Of a DNA stretch of 64,000 bases, positions 21,501 through 50,693 are shown in pieces (position 1 is the first letter of the stretch; each line of letters opens with the position of its first letter). The stretch comes from Polyodon spathula. Lineage: Eukaryota > Chordata > Actinopteri > Acipenseriformes > Polyodontidae. Below the pieces are notes generated by a model. That model saw only the letters and a program-made list of their open reading frames with translations. It ran no database searches and was not told where the DNA came from. A program made the position numbers and the translations under genes. Location: contig NC_054559.1 of the NCBI RefSeq assembly GCF_017654505.1, forward strand, positions 17,988,825 through 18,052,824. Reading direction: 5' to 3'.

Positions 21501-22982
21501 AAACTCTCAGTAATAAACTGCATACACAATGGAAACTCAAACACATGCCTAATAAACGATATATACACCTGTTCTTGATTAATATTAGTGTGTTGACTAC
21601 AGGTTTTCATAAATTAAAAATCAACAGGAAGTGTTAGTTGACACAAAATTACATTTTTTTTTTTCTCTCTACACTAGTATATCTAGAACATGTAGAAATA
21701 ACGATGTTCCATAATGTCAAAATTAGACATCCATCTGTTAACCAGAACCATACCTAAATTGGACAAGGAACCTCGTCTACATCAACCAGGCTTGCGCTCC
21801 CTCATCTGCTGCGTTGTGTTTCCGTTTCTATATCTCGGCGAGGCTAAGCCATCGCCCGTTGCTGGTCGGCGCTGTTATAGTCCTGTTGCCGCTGGATACT
21901 GAACTCCGCGCTCACCTGCTGCGGAGACACTGCATGATTTCTTCACCCCGTTAGTCCAGTAACCAGCAGCAACAGCGCTCTCATTTCCTTACCCTGCAAT
22001 AGAGAGAGCAGCCTGCCACATACAACACTCAGTCCTAGTGCCCACCGTTTAACAGTAGCCCAGCTGGTTTCACAGCCTACAATCCTAACTAGGGCGGACA
22101 TGGTCTCAATTGAAATCGATTTGATCTCAGTCTGCTGCCGAAATAAATGGGCAGGTCTGAATTCAGATCGCTTCCAACATTCCCAGTGGCTGATGGAAAC
22201 GTTTGTAATCCAAGACTAGTGCTAATTAGGATCTATGCAAAAGGCAGTAAATAATTAAAGGTCACAGGGTTGCACTGCATTTCTCCAGGTTCCTTGGAAA
22301 TGATAAACATTGCACGCATTGCAAATTGCACGTTGTTGTAAGTTATAATCATGCAAACAAACATGTAGAGACAGGAGGTCTTGAGCTAGAATGATCAGTT
22401 CTATTGTTGTTTGTCCTAAAAGTTAGAAATTAATCATATACCCACCTTAATTATTGCAGAGAATAAAGCTTTGGGATAATATAATATTGGTATACTTTGG
22501 CATGCAGGCACTGTAGATTAGTCTTCAGTCCGCTTCAAAGGATTGTTGGCAGTTTCACCACATGTACGATCGTGATTAAATGAAAGTCACACCACATTTA
22601 ATTTAACAGTGCATCCCAGGTCTTTGGCAGAAACAATCTTTTCACATACCAAGTAAGATTAATACAGCAGTAAAGAGCACTTTCAGACAGCATGGTGAAC
22701 ATGTCTAATGTAATGGGAGCGCTTCCTGCTTTATCATCGCCAGAGGCATCAGAACAAGCCACCTACAGCCTTCAAAAATAAAACAAGACAACAACTCGGA
22801 AGTTTAACTTCGTCATTTTATTATTTTTAGGCAGCACTACAAAGACATTAAAATATTAAAGCCACATTACACGCCTGTCCTTGTAACATTTGTAAAATAC
22901 AAGTAAAAAATAAGATAAGGGAATTGTGGCAAAAAGACCCGATTGTGACACACACACATCACATACACACATATGTGTGGTA

Positions 22983-22990
22983 TTATATAT

Positions 22991-23049
<59 letters not shown>

Positions 23050-23050
23050 A
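22983..23050. repeat. (TA)n microsatellite
   Basis: A TA dinucleotide run of about 65 bases, preceded by an AC/AT-rich segment. Confidence 0.95.
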
Positions 23051-23460
23051 TATACAAACAAAAATTATATCCTTTTTGTTGTGTTTTTTTTTCAAAAAAA
23101 AAGGGGGGGAGGGGGGAAAATTGTGCAGTCTCCTTTATTGTGCAAGTAACATTTCGCAAAGATTATGGGACGTCAATGTTGTTTTATTATTTTACATCAG
23201 TGACAATAAAACAAAATGCAATTGGTTTAAAAATGTAAATGACATAAAGAAAGGAAAAACAGCTGTGTAAGTATTACTCGTTGGGCTCAGGGAAAACACT
23301 TCGCCCTGAAGCGCCATCTCACCAGACTCTTCAGTCCACACATTCATTGATCACACACTTCTGTAAACCCCAGGCCCTGTGGGCAGAACCTGCTGGGAGA
23401 GGCAGGATTACAGCTGCTGTTGGTACCTGCTGTCAATAGCTACACCAGATCCAAGCTCAT

Positions 23461-23530
23461 GCAGACTCTGATTGCATAGCAGTTTGAGTCACCCAATATT
23501 TTACTGTGAGCTTCTGGCACACCTGAGCAG
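23461..23530. mobile_element. Foldback MITE copy D, partial
   Basis: gcagactctgattgcatagc, ttttactgtgagctt and cacacctgag match the left half of the family; the right half is lost. Confidence 0.45.
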
Positions 23531-23941
23531 AGCAAAAACCTTGCTAATTTTGTAAGGAAAATGCAGCCAAGGCTCAGTAAGGCCAGGAGTGTTTCAAACT
23601 AGCAGCAGACCCCTCAGATGTGACTTACTCTTCACAAGGAACAAGGGCTAGGGTGTGTGTGTCGCAAGGCAACACTACTGTTTTGAAAGTACCCTCCAGT
23701 TTAAGCAATCTGTCTGTGTGTGTGGGAAGACCAACTACTTGAATTGTCAGGAATTCCAGAGAAGACTCCTTCCTATTTCTATATATATATTTTATTTTTG
23801 TTGACGCACATCTTTGCAACACAGCAATTGATACGACCACAAGATACATCATATCCTACTATTGAAGATACCCAACACAGTAATAAAAATCATAATACTG
23901 CTGCTTTAGGCTGACAGTTCCTGAAATTGTAGACAAGAATT

Positions 23942-23946
23942 CTATT

Positions 23947-24029
<83 letters not shown>

Positions 24030-24037
24030 ATAATATC
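23942..24037. repeat. (TA)n microsatellite
   Basis: About 90 bases of TA dinucleotide with a small interruption near 23956. Confidence 0.95.
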
Positions 24038-24503
24038 TAATAGTAATCGATCACTCCCACAGCTAGGTTAGGGTAAAAGCCTTGTGCTACACCAAGCTGC
24101 TAACACATCATCCACTCAGCCTCCTTCAGCACCCACAGCTTTGCAAGTTCAAAAATTAAAAATAAATTACAAATCTCAAATATTTGCTCAATTGTAAACC
24201 GGTAAAAACAAACTGGCCTTTTACTAGTGAGGTTTCTGATTTACGGAGGAAAAATATGCCTTGGATTTTAACCTCTGAAACTTTAAAGATGGTTTATTAG
24301 TGTTTGGGAGAGGTGAGGGTATAGTTGCCAGGGAAAAGTCTTAATGGAATAACGCAGCATATATTTTTTAAACCAATTTAAAGCACAATTTTAAAATAAA
24401 TCTACCATACGTTCAAGGAGGGAGTTTAGGTGGGAGGGTCTTTTCTCCTAATTCCATGTCACCCCCTCTACCACCTCCCCACTAAAAATTGCCATAGGTC
24501 TAA

Positions 24504-24509
24504 TTTATT
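24504..24509 (-). terminator. Candidate poly(A) signal of ZFR2
   Basis: tttatt on the plus strand gives AATAAA on the minus strand, about 70 bases past the ZFR2 stop codon. Confidence 0.4.
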
Positions 24510-24575
24510 TTTTATATATAAAAATGAAAGTTGTGTGAACTTCTTTGTTTCAAGCGGTTGTTGCTAGGACAGTGG

Positions 24576-41080
<16,505 letters not shown>

Positions 41081-41083
<3 letters not shown>

Positions 41084-41149
41084 CTTGGCGTCTTCAGACA
41101 AGAAGCGAGCCGGGTCCGCGCGGCGCGTCACGTGAGGCTCATATAAGCG

Positions 41150-41189
<40 letters not shown>

Positions 41190-41190
41190 A
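41081..41190 (-). promoter_or_regulatory. ZFR2 promoter region with TCACGTGA site and C38 tract
   Basis: Just upstream of the ZFR2 start codon lie GC-rich sequence, a palindromic TCACGTGA (41128-41135; USF/MiT-type E-box) and cttatatgag, a weak TATA-like sequence. Next comes an unbroken run of 38 C at 41150-41187, poly(G) on the gene's strand, able in principle to form G-quadruplexes. The run starts 67 bases from the start codon. Confidence 0.5.
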
Positions 41191-41595
41191 CCTGTTAACT
41201 CCTTCAGTGCCGATGATACAGTTTTCAGGGGGGCTTCGCGACTAGACATTTGCTCCAGAAAGTCCAACAGGTTTCCCCTGACAACACGACAGACAGTGTT
41301 CCCCTAAAATCACTAAGAACTAAAAGATGCATCTCCCTGTTGTAAGTCAGTTTCAGTCGCAATAGGTAAGACAACAGATACACATGGGCAAGTAACTATA
41401 CTTAATTACTTGCTTTATAGTTCGTAGTTGTATTATATTGCATGTCACTATAAGCATGTATATAGTGGTAATTAATTGTTCATCAATCTCAACGTTTGGT
41501 AGATACGTGCTTTGAAATCCACCTGACTCTCTCCTCAACCCTGTACAGTGCTACTGCGGCTGCAGAGCTTATAGCTCAGGGACGAGCATTGGCAT

Positions 41596-41602
41596 TCCTG
41601 CC

Positions 41603-41646
<44 letters not shown>

Positions 41647-42091
41647 GAGGGAGGGGGGGGCGGGGTGGCGGTGGTGGGTAGGAGACGAGGACCTTATGAG
41701 GGCGGGTGGTGGGTAGGAGCGAGACCTCTATACAGATTCAGAGCAGACAGCAGCCATGGCAGGTAGGAGCAGATACCCTATTGGGAAGAGCGGCGACGCT
41801 AACATCAGCATCCTGATGCTCTGATACGCCGTGACTAGGGCAAGCAAAGAGAGATAGAGCCGCCGGACCCGCCGCTCCGTCTACACCTCATCACCCCGGG
41901 GAGCTGTCTCCGCGCTGCCTCGTTCTTGCTCATCTCGTTCCCGTTGTGTTTGCGGATCCGCTCCTCACACCTGCTGCACGACGGTGGTCTCGTCGCTCGG
42001 GATTGAGAGGGGAAGTAGCGACACCTTTGTTCAGACTCCCCATCACCGAAGAGCGAAGGAAAGCAGCAGCGACGAGAGGAAGAAAGGAAGA

Positions 42092-42132
<41 letters not shown>

Positions 42133-42135
42133 GTG
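41596..42135 (+). promoter_or_regulatory. Likely ATCAY promoter and non-coding first exon
   Basis: GC-rich, CpG-containing sequence with GA repeats at 41607-41640 and 42091-42130. The second repeat ends at a plausible donor (agagct|gtgagtat at 42132). The first coding exon at 42412 follows a C/T-rich tract and acceptor cactccag. ATCAY genes have a non-coding leader exon, so this is the expected place; no transcript evidence is available. Confidence 0.35.
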
Positions 42136-42411
42136 AGTATTTAATATCCTTCAGTTTCAGCGGGGGGGGGTTCAATATGTATTTAAAAAAGAAAAGATTA
42201 GCCTGTATATGTGTATTATCTGTATGCATGAATATGTATGCATTAATTAATGTAACCATGTATATGGTATCGTGGTATGTGCATTTTAAACTTAAGTCAT
42301 ATCAAAAAACCTGCAGAATTACTGAGGTAAACTTTTCAAAGGGCAGCCCTGTATGAGTGATCTCTGCTCTCGCTTGTTCTGCATCCTCGGCCCCTCACTC
42401 CAGCCCTGACG

Positions 42412-42992
42412 ATGGGCACCACCGAGACCACGCTCCGCATGGAGAACATGGAGGTGAAGGATGAGTGGCAGGATGAAGACTTCCCCAGGTAGGGGTGAAC
42501 CCTGAAGCTGGGATAGCATCCTCTAGAGCTGTCTTTACCTGGCCCTGAGTTTGCTTTGAGCTTGCCTGGGCTCTTTAAAGTCTGTCTTAACTAAATAAAT
42601 ACAGTCTGGTAATCAGAAAACTGCTGCTGGCCTCTAAGCCATTGTAGACACCGAGAAAGACTTCTAACCAAAACTTTTGAGTATTACTGCATTCTCTACC
42701 ACTGCCTGTTTTTATAGTGGTAGATGGCTATTGAAAGCGGGCTTCAGACTTGCTGGTGTGCCAAGGAACTTTGAGTTTTGCATTTAGAGAGCTTTAGGGT
42801 TTTGCGCATGGAAAGCACAGTCGAAGAATTTGTAGTGCTGTTTACCCACGTTCAGTTTTTTTAAAAGCATTGTTTAGCCTAAGAGAACTGCAAATTGCCA
42901 TACTGTTTGATCTGCCTGCTTCCTGGTCAGGAAATAAATCATTACATAAAAAAACTGACCTGGTCTGCATGCTGGGAAGCTGGTAGGAGAGC

Positions 42993-43054
<62 letters not shown>

Positions 43055-46000
43055 AGTCGCATTGCCATGACAACATTCAGGGAGATGGGAAAGTAAAAGA
43101 GAGCAAGGGAGAGAACAGCTGAATAGAGGAGAGAGAAAGTGAGAGAGAGTGTAAACTGGTAATCCCTGTTCCTCAATCCTGATCAGCTTGTGTCACAATG
43201 ATGGGGTCACCACTGGGGTCACCACTTGGTTACATCACCACCCCTGGTGTTAGGGGGGGGGGCATAAATAAGGCTCATTTCTTTCGACAAAGATCTTTCA
43301 GTTATTTTTGCGCATCATTTTTTGTCTGTGTTTTTATTTTTCAACTCCAGTCCTGTACATTTCTTTAAATATATATTCCTGTACCAGATCACTTTCCTCA
43401 GTTCATTTTGTTCTGGGCAGGACATGCATCTGTTACAGGGTTACTATCAAGCCAAGTTAAGAATCCAACAGAACAGGGAAGGGTTAATAATATTCTGTCT
43501 GCATCTTTTGAATCAGAGGGGAGGAGAATAAGAGAACAAGCAAGAGAGGATGAGAGAGACACCAGTGGAACTGAAATATAAAGGCAGGGATGGAGAGAAA
43601 GAGAGAGAGAGGCGGAGAGAGAGAAGAGAGCTGAGCCAAAGGGCCTCCCATTCAGGGAGTGGGAGAGGGAGCAGGTGCAGGCACGTCCTTATATGGTAAA
43701 ACTCCACATCATGTGACACTGTGGGCTAACAACAAAACAACAGCATCCAGTGGAAGATGGAGGCAGGACTGGCTTAGAAAAATAACAGGAGCAGTGGCTG
43801 TTTTATTATAAAGCCAATTTTGGACGCATGTGCGTGCATATCTTCAAGGGGAGGACTGCATTGAAAACAAGCATAAAAATCTTAGCATTGCAGATAGGTA
43901 AGTGAGACAGTATTATTCCCGCTAGATTTTATGTGTGCGTGTGTGTAGATTATAATTTTTTTTTTAGCAGAAGCATTTGCTGGTGCCTCTTTTTCCAAAA
44001 TGAAAACAAAATATGCTAGCAGACAGAAAGAGATGGTTAGCCTCTGTATCAGTGCTATGATACTATGCTACTCTGTGCTGTCTTGTGTTGTGTTGTGCTG
44101 TGCTGTCTTGTGTTGTGTTGAGCTGTGCTGTGTTGAGCTGAGTTGTGCTGTGCTGTGCTGTGTTGTGCTGTGCTGTGCTGTGTTGTGTTGTGCTGTGCTG
44201 TGTGCTGTGCTTGTGTGTTGTGTTGTGCTGTGCTGTGCTGAGGTGTGGTGTGTTGAGCTGTGTTGTGCTGTGTTTTGTTGTGCTGAGCTGTGTTGTGTTG
44301 TGCTGTGGTGTCATAGCTGCTGCTAAAGGCTTGTTTTATCCACTGTCTTGCAGCTGTGATGTTTGAACAGTCCGATTGATTGGCTAATACAGTTTACTGC
44401 ACTGCCCGGTACCTCCAACAGGACATTGATTTTTGAAGAAATCCTGATGTTTAGTGAATGGTTGGTTGCTTGAAGGTCTCCTATGTCTTCATCCTGAGGA
44501 GTGGGTACGGAATAGGCATTGCCAAGCCCCCCTAACCCGTACAGACACTGGCACCACCTGGGTTTTGCATGTTTTAATTCCCCAGTTGTATTGTGTATAT
44601 ATATATTCACAGCAGGAAACCACACTGCGTTAGCTGGGTGTTTTCGGATGTAGGCTTTTGGTTTGGTTAAGCCATTCAGGTATCCCGAAGCCATATCTCT
44701 GAAAACAGTTAGAGCAGCAGGTCCTGAGATGAGATTTCACCTCAGTGCCACTCGGTGGGCAAATGCTGTAACTGTGCATCCATTACATTTCGGCATGTAA
44801 GCCAGTCACTAACATAAACAGCAGATTTAAGAAGATGGCCCTTTTACCACTGGGAGGCAATGGTATATGACTGCTGCAGGGGGTGGGTCTGAGATCTGTG
44901 GGTGTTCAGATTCACACCCTTCTTAGTTTCTAACATAGAATAAGATGGGGTCCCTTTTATCTGTTCCTATGAAATTAGCCATAACCAATGTCTATCACTC
45001 TTCACCTTGTGATTTATAGCAGAGGTCAAATACAGTTCAATGCATATAGATTCTCTTGCCAAAGCTTAGAGAAACTTCGAGCTATACAACTCTCTTGCTG
45101 CAGTTGCTGGTCCCCTTGGTTTACATGATCAACGCATTTCTCTGCACTTTGATTTTTCACCCTTTCGCCTCTGGAGTCCCCTGGTTTTCTAACGCATTGT
45201 ATGGGCTCCTCCCCATTCTTTTACACCCATGAGTCAGGAAGCTCCATCAGCCAATGATAACTCTGGCTTTGGTCTCCCGCAGACCCCTGCCAGAAGACAT
45301 GGATATGGAATGCAGCCTCACTGATGACATCAGGACCTGTGAGTACAGCACACTGCTACCAGCTCCCCACACCCTTGAGCCCCTTCCAGAAGAACACTGG
45401 GTTAAAAACCGGGCTCTACAACATAGGAATACTGCCTACAAGTAACAGAAATATCTATTATGGAAGGCGTTTCAGCTTTAATGGATGTACCATAGGATAT
45501 ATTTGCAGTCTATATCCTACATCTGCAGATATTTTTCCCTTATAACAGTGTACCATAGTAAAAGCATTGCAAATTGTAATAAAGCTCAGTAAATGCATGG
45601 TAAAGCATAGGGTAGGCATGGTAAAGAATTGTACAAGTAAACATGTTAATAAATCTGGGTAAATTATGGTAAATGCATAGTATGGGGAAAGCATGAGAAA
45701 ACTATCATGAAAAATACGGTGGTGAACTTGTACAAGGGATGCCTCATTCTAAGGGTTTTATTTAACATTTAAATAACAGGTAGATGCCAGTTGAAAATGC
45801 TCCCAAAAAAATGGCAAAGTAGCCTGAGGACCACGACACTTTAATGGATCTTTAACCAGCTCCTGTCTTGTCGTTCAGCGCGATGTGACGACGCCTCTCT
45901 CCTCTCCTCTCCGCAGCTCCGCCCACCTCTCTGAATGTGGGCGGGGGGGGCGGGGCTCACAGGAAGAGGCGCACCCTGGTGGCCCCCGAGATGAGTCTGT

Positions 46001-49000
46001 CCCTCGACCGGAGCGAGGGCTCCCTCCTGTCCGACGAGTTCCCAGACACTCCGGACGATCTGGACATCAACGTGGACGACATCGAGACGCCCGACGAGAC
46101 CGACTCCCTCGAGTTCATCGGCAACGGCAACGAGCTGGAGTGGGAAGGTCAGGGGTCAGGGGTCAGGGGTCCCGTAGAACGGTTCAAGGTTTTGAATCGT
46201 AACCCACTCCCAACTAGCAGCCCATGCTGTTGTTTTCAGCCGGGAACTAAATGTTGGTTTTCAATGTGCATTGCTTTCCAGCATGAAAATAAAAACCGTA
46301 CTCAGACAGCCTAACTGAAGACTTTAGTTACTGCAATACACAGGCGAGGCTGAAGTATAATCTGGGTTGAAACACAAACCTGGACTATTAGGGGTCTCTG
46401 AGATTTAGTTTAAGGAAAAATAGTACAGATGCAATAGTACAGATATACTGTAGAGCTGTGTTCTGCATGCATGCGTGTGTGTGATGCATTTTCCTACTGT
46501 TTGTCCTTCTATACATATACACACAGATACCGCTACTTCACAGTTTTAACTGTTACTATGAACATTATATTACTTTCATTAGTAAAACTTAACTTGTATT
46601 CTTGCCCAAGTGTACACATGACCCCCTGGTACCTTCTGCTTCCGTTTACCTGTCTCTTGTCTTCAGGAGTTACAGGACTACAACTACCAGAATGCCCTGT
46701 GGTATGAGTCACACAGAGCCAGCTATGGTCCCCCCACATTAGCCAAAACCCTTGTGTGCTTGTCACGGGTGTCCTGACCTGTCTGCCTGCTTGTTTCAGA
46801 CGACACGCCCGTGGCCTCGGCGAAGGCGCTCCCCGGGGAGGGGGTGGAGCCAGGGGGCGAGGATGGGGAGGGGTCAGCGGCTAACGGGCGCCTGTGGAGG
46901 ACGGTGATCATCGGCGAGCAGGAGCACCGCATCGACATGCAAGTCATCAGGCCCTACCTGAGAGTGGTGACGCACGGGGGTGAGTGCGGGTCCCAGAGGC
47001 AAGCGGACTGCAGGGAAAGAACTGGCAGAAAGATGGGCCAATGTAAAACTGTCCTTTTGAACACACAAAATGTCCTCTTTGAGCTGTCGCTTGTTGTCTT
47101 AAATTGAGTATTCAGATTCTCTGAAAAGTCTAGCCAGTCTCTACATCTATAACAAAAAATCATTGCAAAACTACCAAACAGTTTTTATTATTAGCACTGC
47201 TAAAGTGTAATAGTTATTGATACCTTTTTTTTTTTAGTACTGCTGAATATTTCCTTATGATTAAGGCTTTGTTCTATTTTAAAAAATACTATGGGTTGTA
47301 ACAAGTCAAAATCATAAAACCTATTAATTTGAACCGCAGACCCTAATGACTTCTGTTCCGTACGATCTCACAAGAAGCAGCGTCTTGCAGGGGGAGCCGG
47401 TTAATGGCTACACTCTGGCTGACAGGATGTTCTTAAGGCTTGAGATATTGAAATGATTGGTTCCTTGTTCGAGTGACTGACTGCTTTGCCCCAGGTTACT
47501 ATGGCGAGGGCTTGAACGCCATCATCGTTTTCGCGGCCTGCTACCTCCCTGACAGTAACTGCGCGGACTACCATTACATCATGGAGAACCTTTTCCTGTG
47601 AGTACCAGGGCAACGTGGCCAGCATGCACAGCACACGGCCCAGGGCACTGACCGGAAAATCCACTTGATTTTTAATCTGGCACAGGCAGCAAATACGTTA
47701 CAGTGCAAACACATAGCAGTGATGGCAATAAGACTCACAGTGCAGCCTTGCAAATGGTCTATCAAACCCCTTGATATTTGTACTGCAGGAGTCTATACTA
47801 TAGGACACTTTTGTAAGGGTCCTGCAGCTCAGTTTCAAGCTGTCGATGGTCAGTGACGGACAGCACACCCTGTCTGCCCCGCAGGTATGTGATCAGCAGT
47901 CTGGAGCTGCTGGTAGCCGAGGACTACATGATCATCTACCTAAACGGGGCCACACCGCGACGCAGGATGCCCGGCCTGGGCTGGCTGAAGAAGTGCTACC
48001 AGATGATCGACAGGAGGTGGGGTTTATTTTCACACGCGCTGCGCCCACGCAAATCATGCATGTTAACCCTACTGGAACGAACACGGAAGCAAAGTAGCGG
48101 CAGACTAGCAAGCAAAGTGGATTAAAAAATGTAAAAATATGTTTGCCGTAACATGCACTTCTTTCGAAACTGCACCTGTGATGGAAGGGGACAGTGGGTA
48201 AGATTGATGGAATCATTTTTTGCTACTATTGCTTTATGAAGTAAAGGGGGTAGGGGGGTCGGTGGGGGCACCGCTTGGTAGGTTTCACACAGGGTTAAAG
48301 GGAGCCGGTTTTAATGGAATATTTAAGGTTGAGGTTATTGAAATAGCGTGCTGTGTCCTTTAATGTGTTTGCACAGGCTTAGGAAGAACCTGAAGTCCCT
48401 GATAATCGCTCACCCGTCCTGGTTCATTCGCACCATCCTGGCAATCTCCAGACCCTTCATCAGGTGAGAGGCCATCACTTACTAACCCTTTCACCCCTGA
48501 ATTAGTTTTGACGAAAAGTTATAGAATTCAAAAAGGAACCTCTTGATGGAGTTTCTCTATAGGATTTTTCAGGATTGAGACTGTTTTTAAACCTGCTGCA
48601 CCACCTATCGGATCACAATACTGCAGCCCCAGTCTTACACTGCCTGTCTGTCTGAATGCCTGTCTGTCCACAGTGTGAAGTTCATGAATAAGATCCGCTA
48701 CGCCCACAGCCTGGAGGAACTGGGGCAGATCATCCCTATGGAGCACGTACAGATCCCAGAGTGTATCCTGCAGTAAGTACCCGTCACCACAAGGGGGCAC
48801 ACAACACCTGCTCAATTCTCAATGTATCTTTTTATCGTTTAGACTAGCTGGGCTTCTCTCTACAAAACTACAGCTGTGGCCAAAAGTGTTGCATCAACTA
48901 GAACCTTGGGATTGAGATGATTAAAACTATGAACAGAATCTAGCTCTTTTATTCAACATCATGTAATTAAAGAAACTACAAAATGATATTGCAAAAGTCA

Positions 49001-49913
49001 TAATAGTGGTATTTCATATTAGGTTTCGAACTGTCACATTGTTCCAATTTTTGTCAGTTTTTTTTTTTTAAGTATATGGAAACTACAAAGCTGTGTGTAA
49101 TTCGATATGTTAACGTAACATTATTCAGCAGGTTTCATTCGACTTTATGAAGCAAAATGTGTTCATTCTATAGAGTGATGCAAAACTTTCAGCCATGGGT
49201 ATATTTTGCATATCCATGTTAACTTCCTTGTATAGTTGCAATGAAAGCCCAGTTTGACTTGACTAGTCACAGTCTGCTGAGCTATTAATGTGTGTGCTTT
49301 TTTTTAGGTTTGAAGAAGACAGAATTAAAGCCCGTAAGGACAGGTATAACCATGGTTGCTTTTTAATGGAAATTTAATTTTATTTAAGGTGAAAAGCGTA
49401 CGAAAGCTGAAACTTGCAACCCTAACCTCAAACCTTACCGTGCCTCACACAAACCCTGACCCTAAATCTAACCCCAAATCTATACTGTATGTATGTTTTT
49501 GTTTTGCCCATGACATCATTGCAGCGAGTTGTGTGGGCTTGAAATTCCATTGCAAGTAGTGCTGGTGATTGCACGGAAGATAACTGCTCTCTGCTTCCCC
49601 TACAGGTTGGAAGAGGAACAGCAGCAGCAGCAGCCGGCTGAGACAGAGAGGTAAGGAGAGTTGGGGATGTATCTGATGAAGTAGAGAATACAGAGGGTTT
49701 AACTGCATGTATAGAGTAACACAGCAAACTGATTTTTATATTTTAGTGCAAAAATAAAAGGGACACTGCAGATCTGAACTACATTGTAAGTGGTTGCTGC
49801 AAAGTAATGCATGGAATAAATGTACTTTGGATCATAGTCAAATCATGCCTGAACTTCTACTTTTCACATCTTTGAACCACAGGCCTGGAACAACGACAGC
49901 AGAGCAGTCATAG
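42412..49913 (+). CDS. ATCAY: Caytaxin (BNIP-H), BCH/CRAL-TRIO domain protein
   Basis: Neuronal scaffold whose BCH domain binds kinesin light chain, glutaminase and Pin1; loss causes Cayman ataxia in humans. Eleven coding exons in phase: 42412-42488, 45283-45338, 45917-46147, 46800-46979, 47495-47597, 47885-48016, 48377-48463, 48674-48772, 49308-49343, 49606-49650, 49883-49913. Product about 358 aa (human 371). It starts [20 protein letters not shown], then has [12 protein letters not shown], the acidic [20 protein letters not shown] with the kinesin-binding type motif ELEWED, and a BCH domain at about 150-315 ([90 protein letters not shown]). The C-terminus is QQQQQ-containing and diverges from mammals. 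The last exon is the least certain: acceptors near 49744 and 50340 would give other short tails. Confidence 0.94.
42996..43053. repeat. (GA)n microsatellite
   Basis: A ga dinucleotide run of about 58 bases. Confidence 0.95.
44048..44316. repeat. Pentanucleotide TGTGC/TGTGT array
   Basis: About 265 bases of tgtgctgtgttgtgctgtg-type repeats with point variants. It is open in several frames on both strands (Cys/Val/Leu or Thr/Gln/His-rich), which follows from the repeat and is not coding evidence. Confidence 0.95.
45540..45720. repeat. Degenerate GCATGGTAAA-type repeat in an ATCAY intron
   Basis: Repeated words such as atgcatggtaaagcatag, ggcatggtaaag and ttatggtaaatgcatag recur every 20-40 bases. 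This looks like a decayed simple or mobile repeat; the family is unknown. Confidence 0.4.
46677..46695 (+). promoter_or_regulatory. ZNF143/THAP11-like motif in an ATCAY intron
   Basis: actacaactaccagaatgc differs at one base from the core of the SBS motif also seen at 584. It lies about 100 bases upstream of the 46800 exon. Binding is an inference. Confidence 0.35.
48871..49199. mobile_element. Tc1/mariner-like MITE, 329 bp, copy 2
   Basis: The left end is TA|cagctgtggccaaaagtgt and the right end is gcaaaactttcagccatggg|TA. It has the same length as copy 1 and a matching interior (aactgtcacatt, tcagtttttt, agtatatggaaa, gatatgttaacgtaacatta). Its right end is decayed. It lies in the ATCAY intron before the 49308 exon. 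Confidence 0.85.
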
Positions 49914-50114
49914 AACTGTGAAGGGGATGGACAACAGCTGCTTAACATTCAGGTCACAACCCATGATTTACCACAAGTGCATGTTTGCATTGCAATACTG
50001 TGTTAGTTTCCATGTGGTGCAGTGCGGTTTTACACCACAAGAGGGCACTGTAACACAACTGAAACACGTGTACAATATGTTCTGGTCATTTTCTCATTGG
50101 CCATACGTACAAAG

Positions 50115-50271
50115 CAGGGATGGAATTCAAACTCCCATTGCATAGCAGGTTCTCCCATTCCAGGTTTTATTGCAAGCTTGATTAGCCACAGTGTGTAGGC
50201 AACAGGCTCATGTGTGTCTTATTAAACACGCAGTAAAATTGCAGTGCGACGGGAGTCTTAGTTCCACCCTG
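50115..50271. mobile_element. Foldback MITE copy G, complete
   Basis: cagggatggaattcaaactc, ccattgcatagcagg and attgcaagcttgattagcc at the left; gtgtcttattaaaca and gggagtcttagttccaccct at the right. Confidence 0.7.
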
Positions 50272-50657
50272 GCAAAGCTGTGTAAAATAACATCCAGTTG
50301 ATAATCACGTAATCGTTTTTGTTCTTTGTCTTTCTGTAGAAAAAAAAGAAAAAAAAACTGAAGAAAAAGTCATGTTTACAGTCAGGGAGGATGGAAAGAG
50401 AGATGAATCCACCAATCTTTTATTTTTAATAAGTGACCCTAACCCTCACCCCAGTATTCCAATGATATTCCAGAATTGTATCAATCATTCTGTGCAATTA
50501 TCATATCGGATCTGACGCAGAAAATCTAAACTAGTTGGGAATTTCATAAGCACTTTTTTTTTTTTGTATTTATTTAGATATTCCTCCTTGAATCGTAGCT
50601 TGCTAATTTTATTTGCATAACGGTAAAATTTAAACGGGATTGGGGTAGTTTTAAAAA

Positions 50658-50693
50658 CGGGGGGGGGGATAGGGGGGGGGGGGGGGGGGGGGG
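50658..50693. repeat. Poly(G) tracts
   Basis: A run of G, then ata, then a G run of more than 20 bases, beside TA-rich sequence. G-quadruplex-forming potential is obvious; assembly length is unreliable in such tracts. Confidence 0.85.

Larger units (their letters stand above)
21501..24500. other. Intergenic between RAX2 and ZFR2, no gene seen
   Basis: The interval holds two TA microsatellites, a partial foldback MITE and short unrelated open frames. No exon of a known family is recognised. Confidence 0.5.
42489..45282. other. ATCAY intron 1 of the coding part, microsatellite-rich
   Basis: It contains a GA run (42996-43053), further GA-rich sequence (43500-43630) and a TGTGC/TGTGT tract (44048-44316). 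No exon is recognised in either direction. Confidence 0.6.

Noticed and set aside
20751..21610. Open frames spanning the N gap
   Set aside because: They run through 500 unknown bases and have no supported residues.
44000..44326. Cys/Val/Leu-rich open frames on both strands
   Set aside because: Direct product of the TGTGC/TGTGT repeat.
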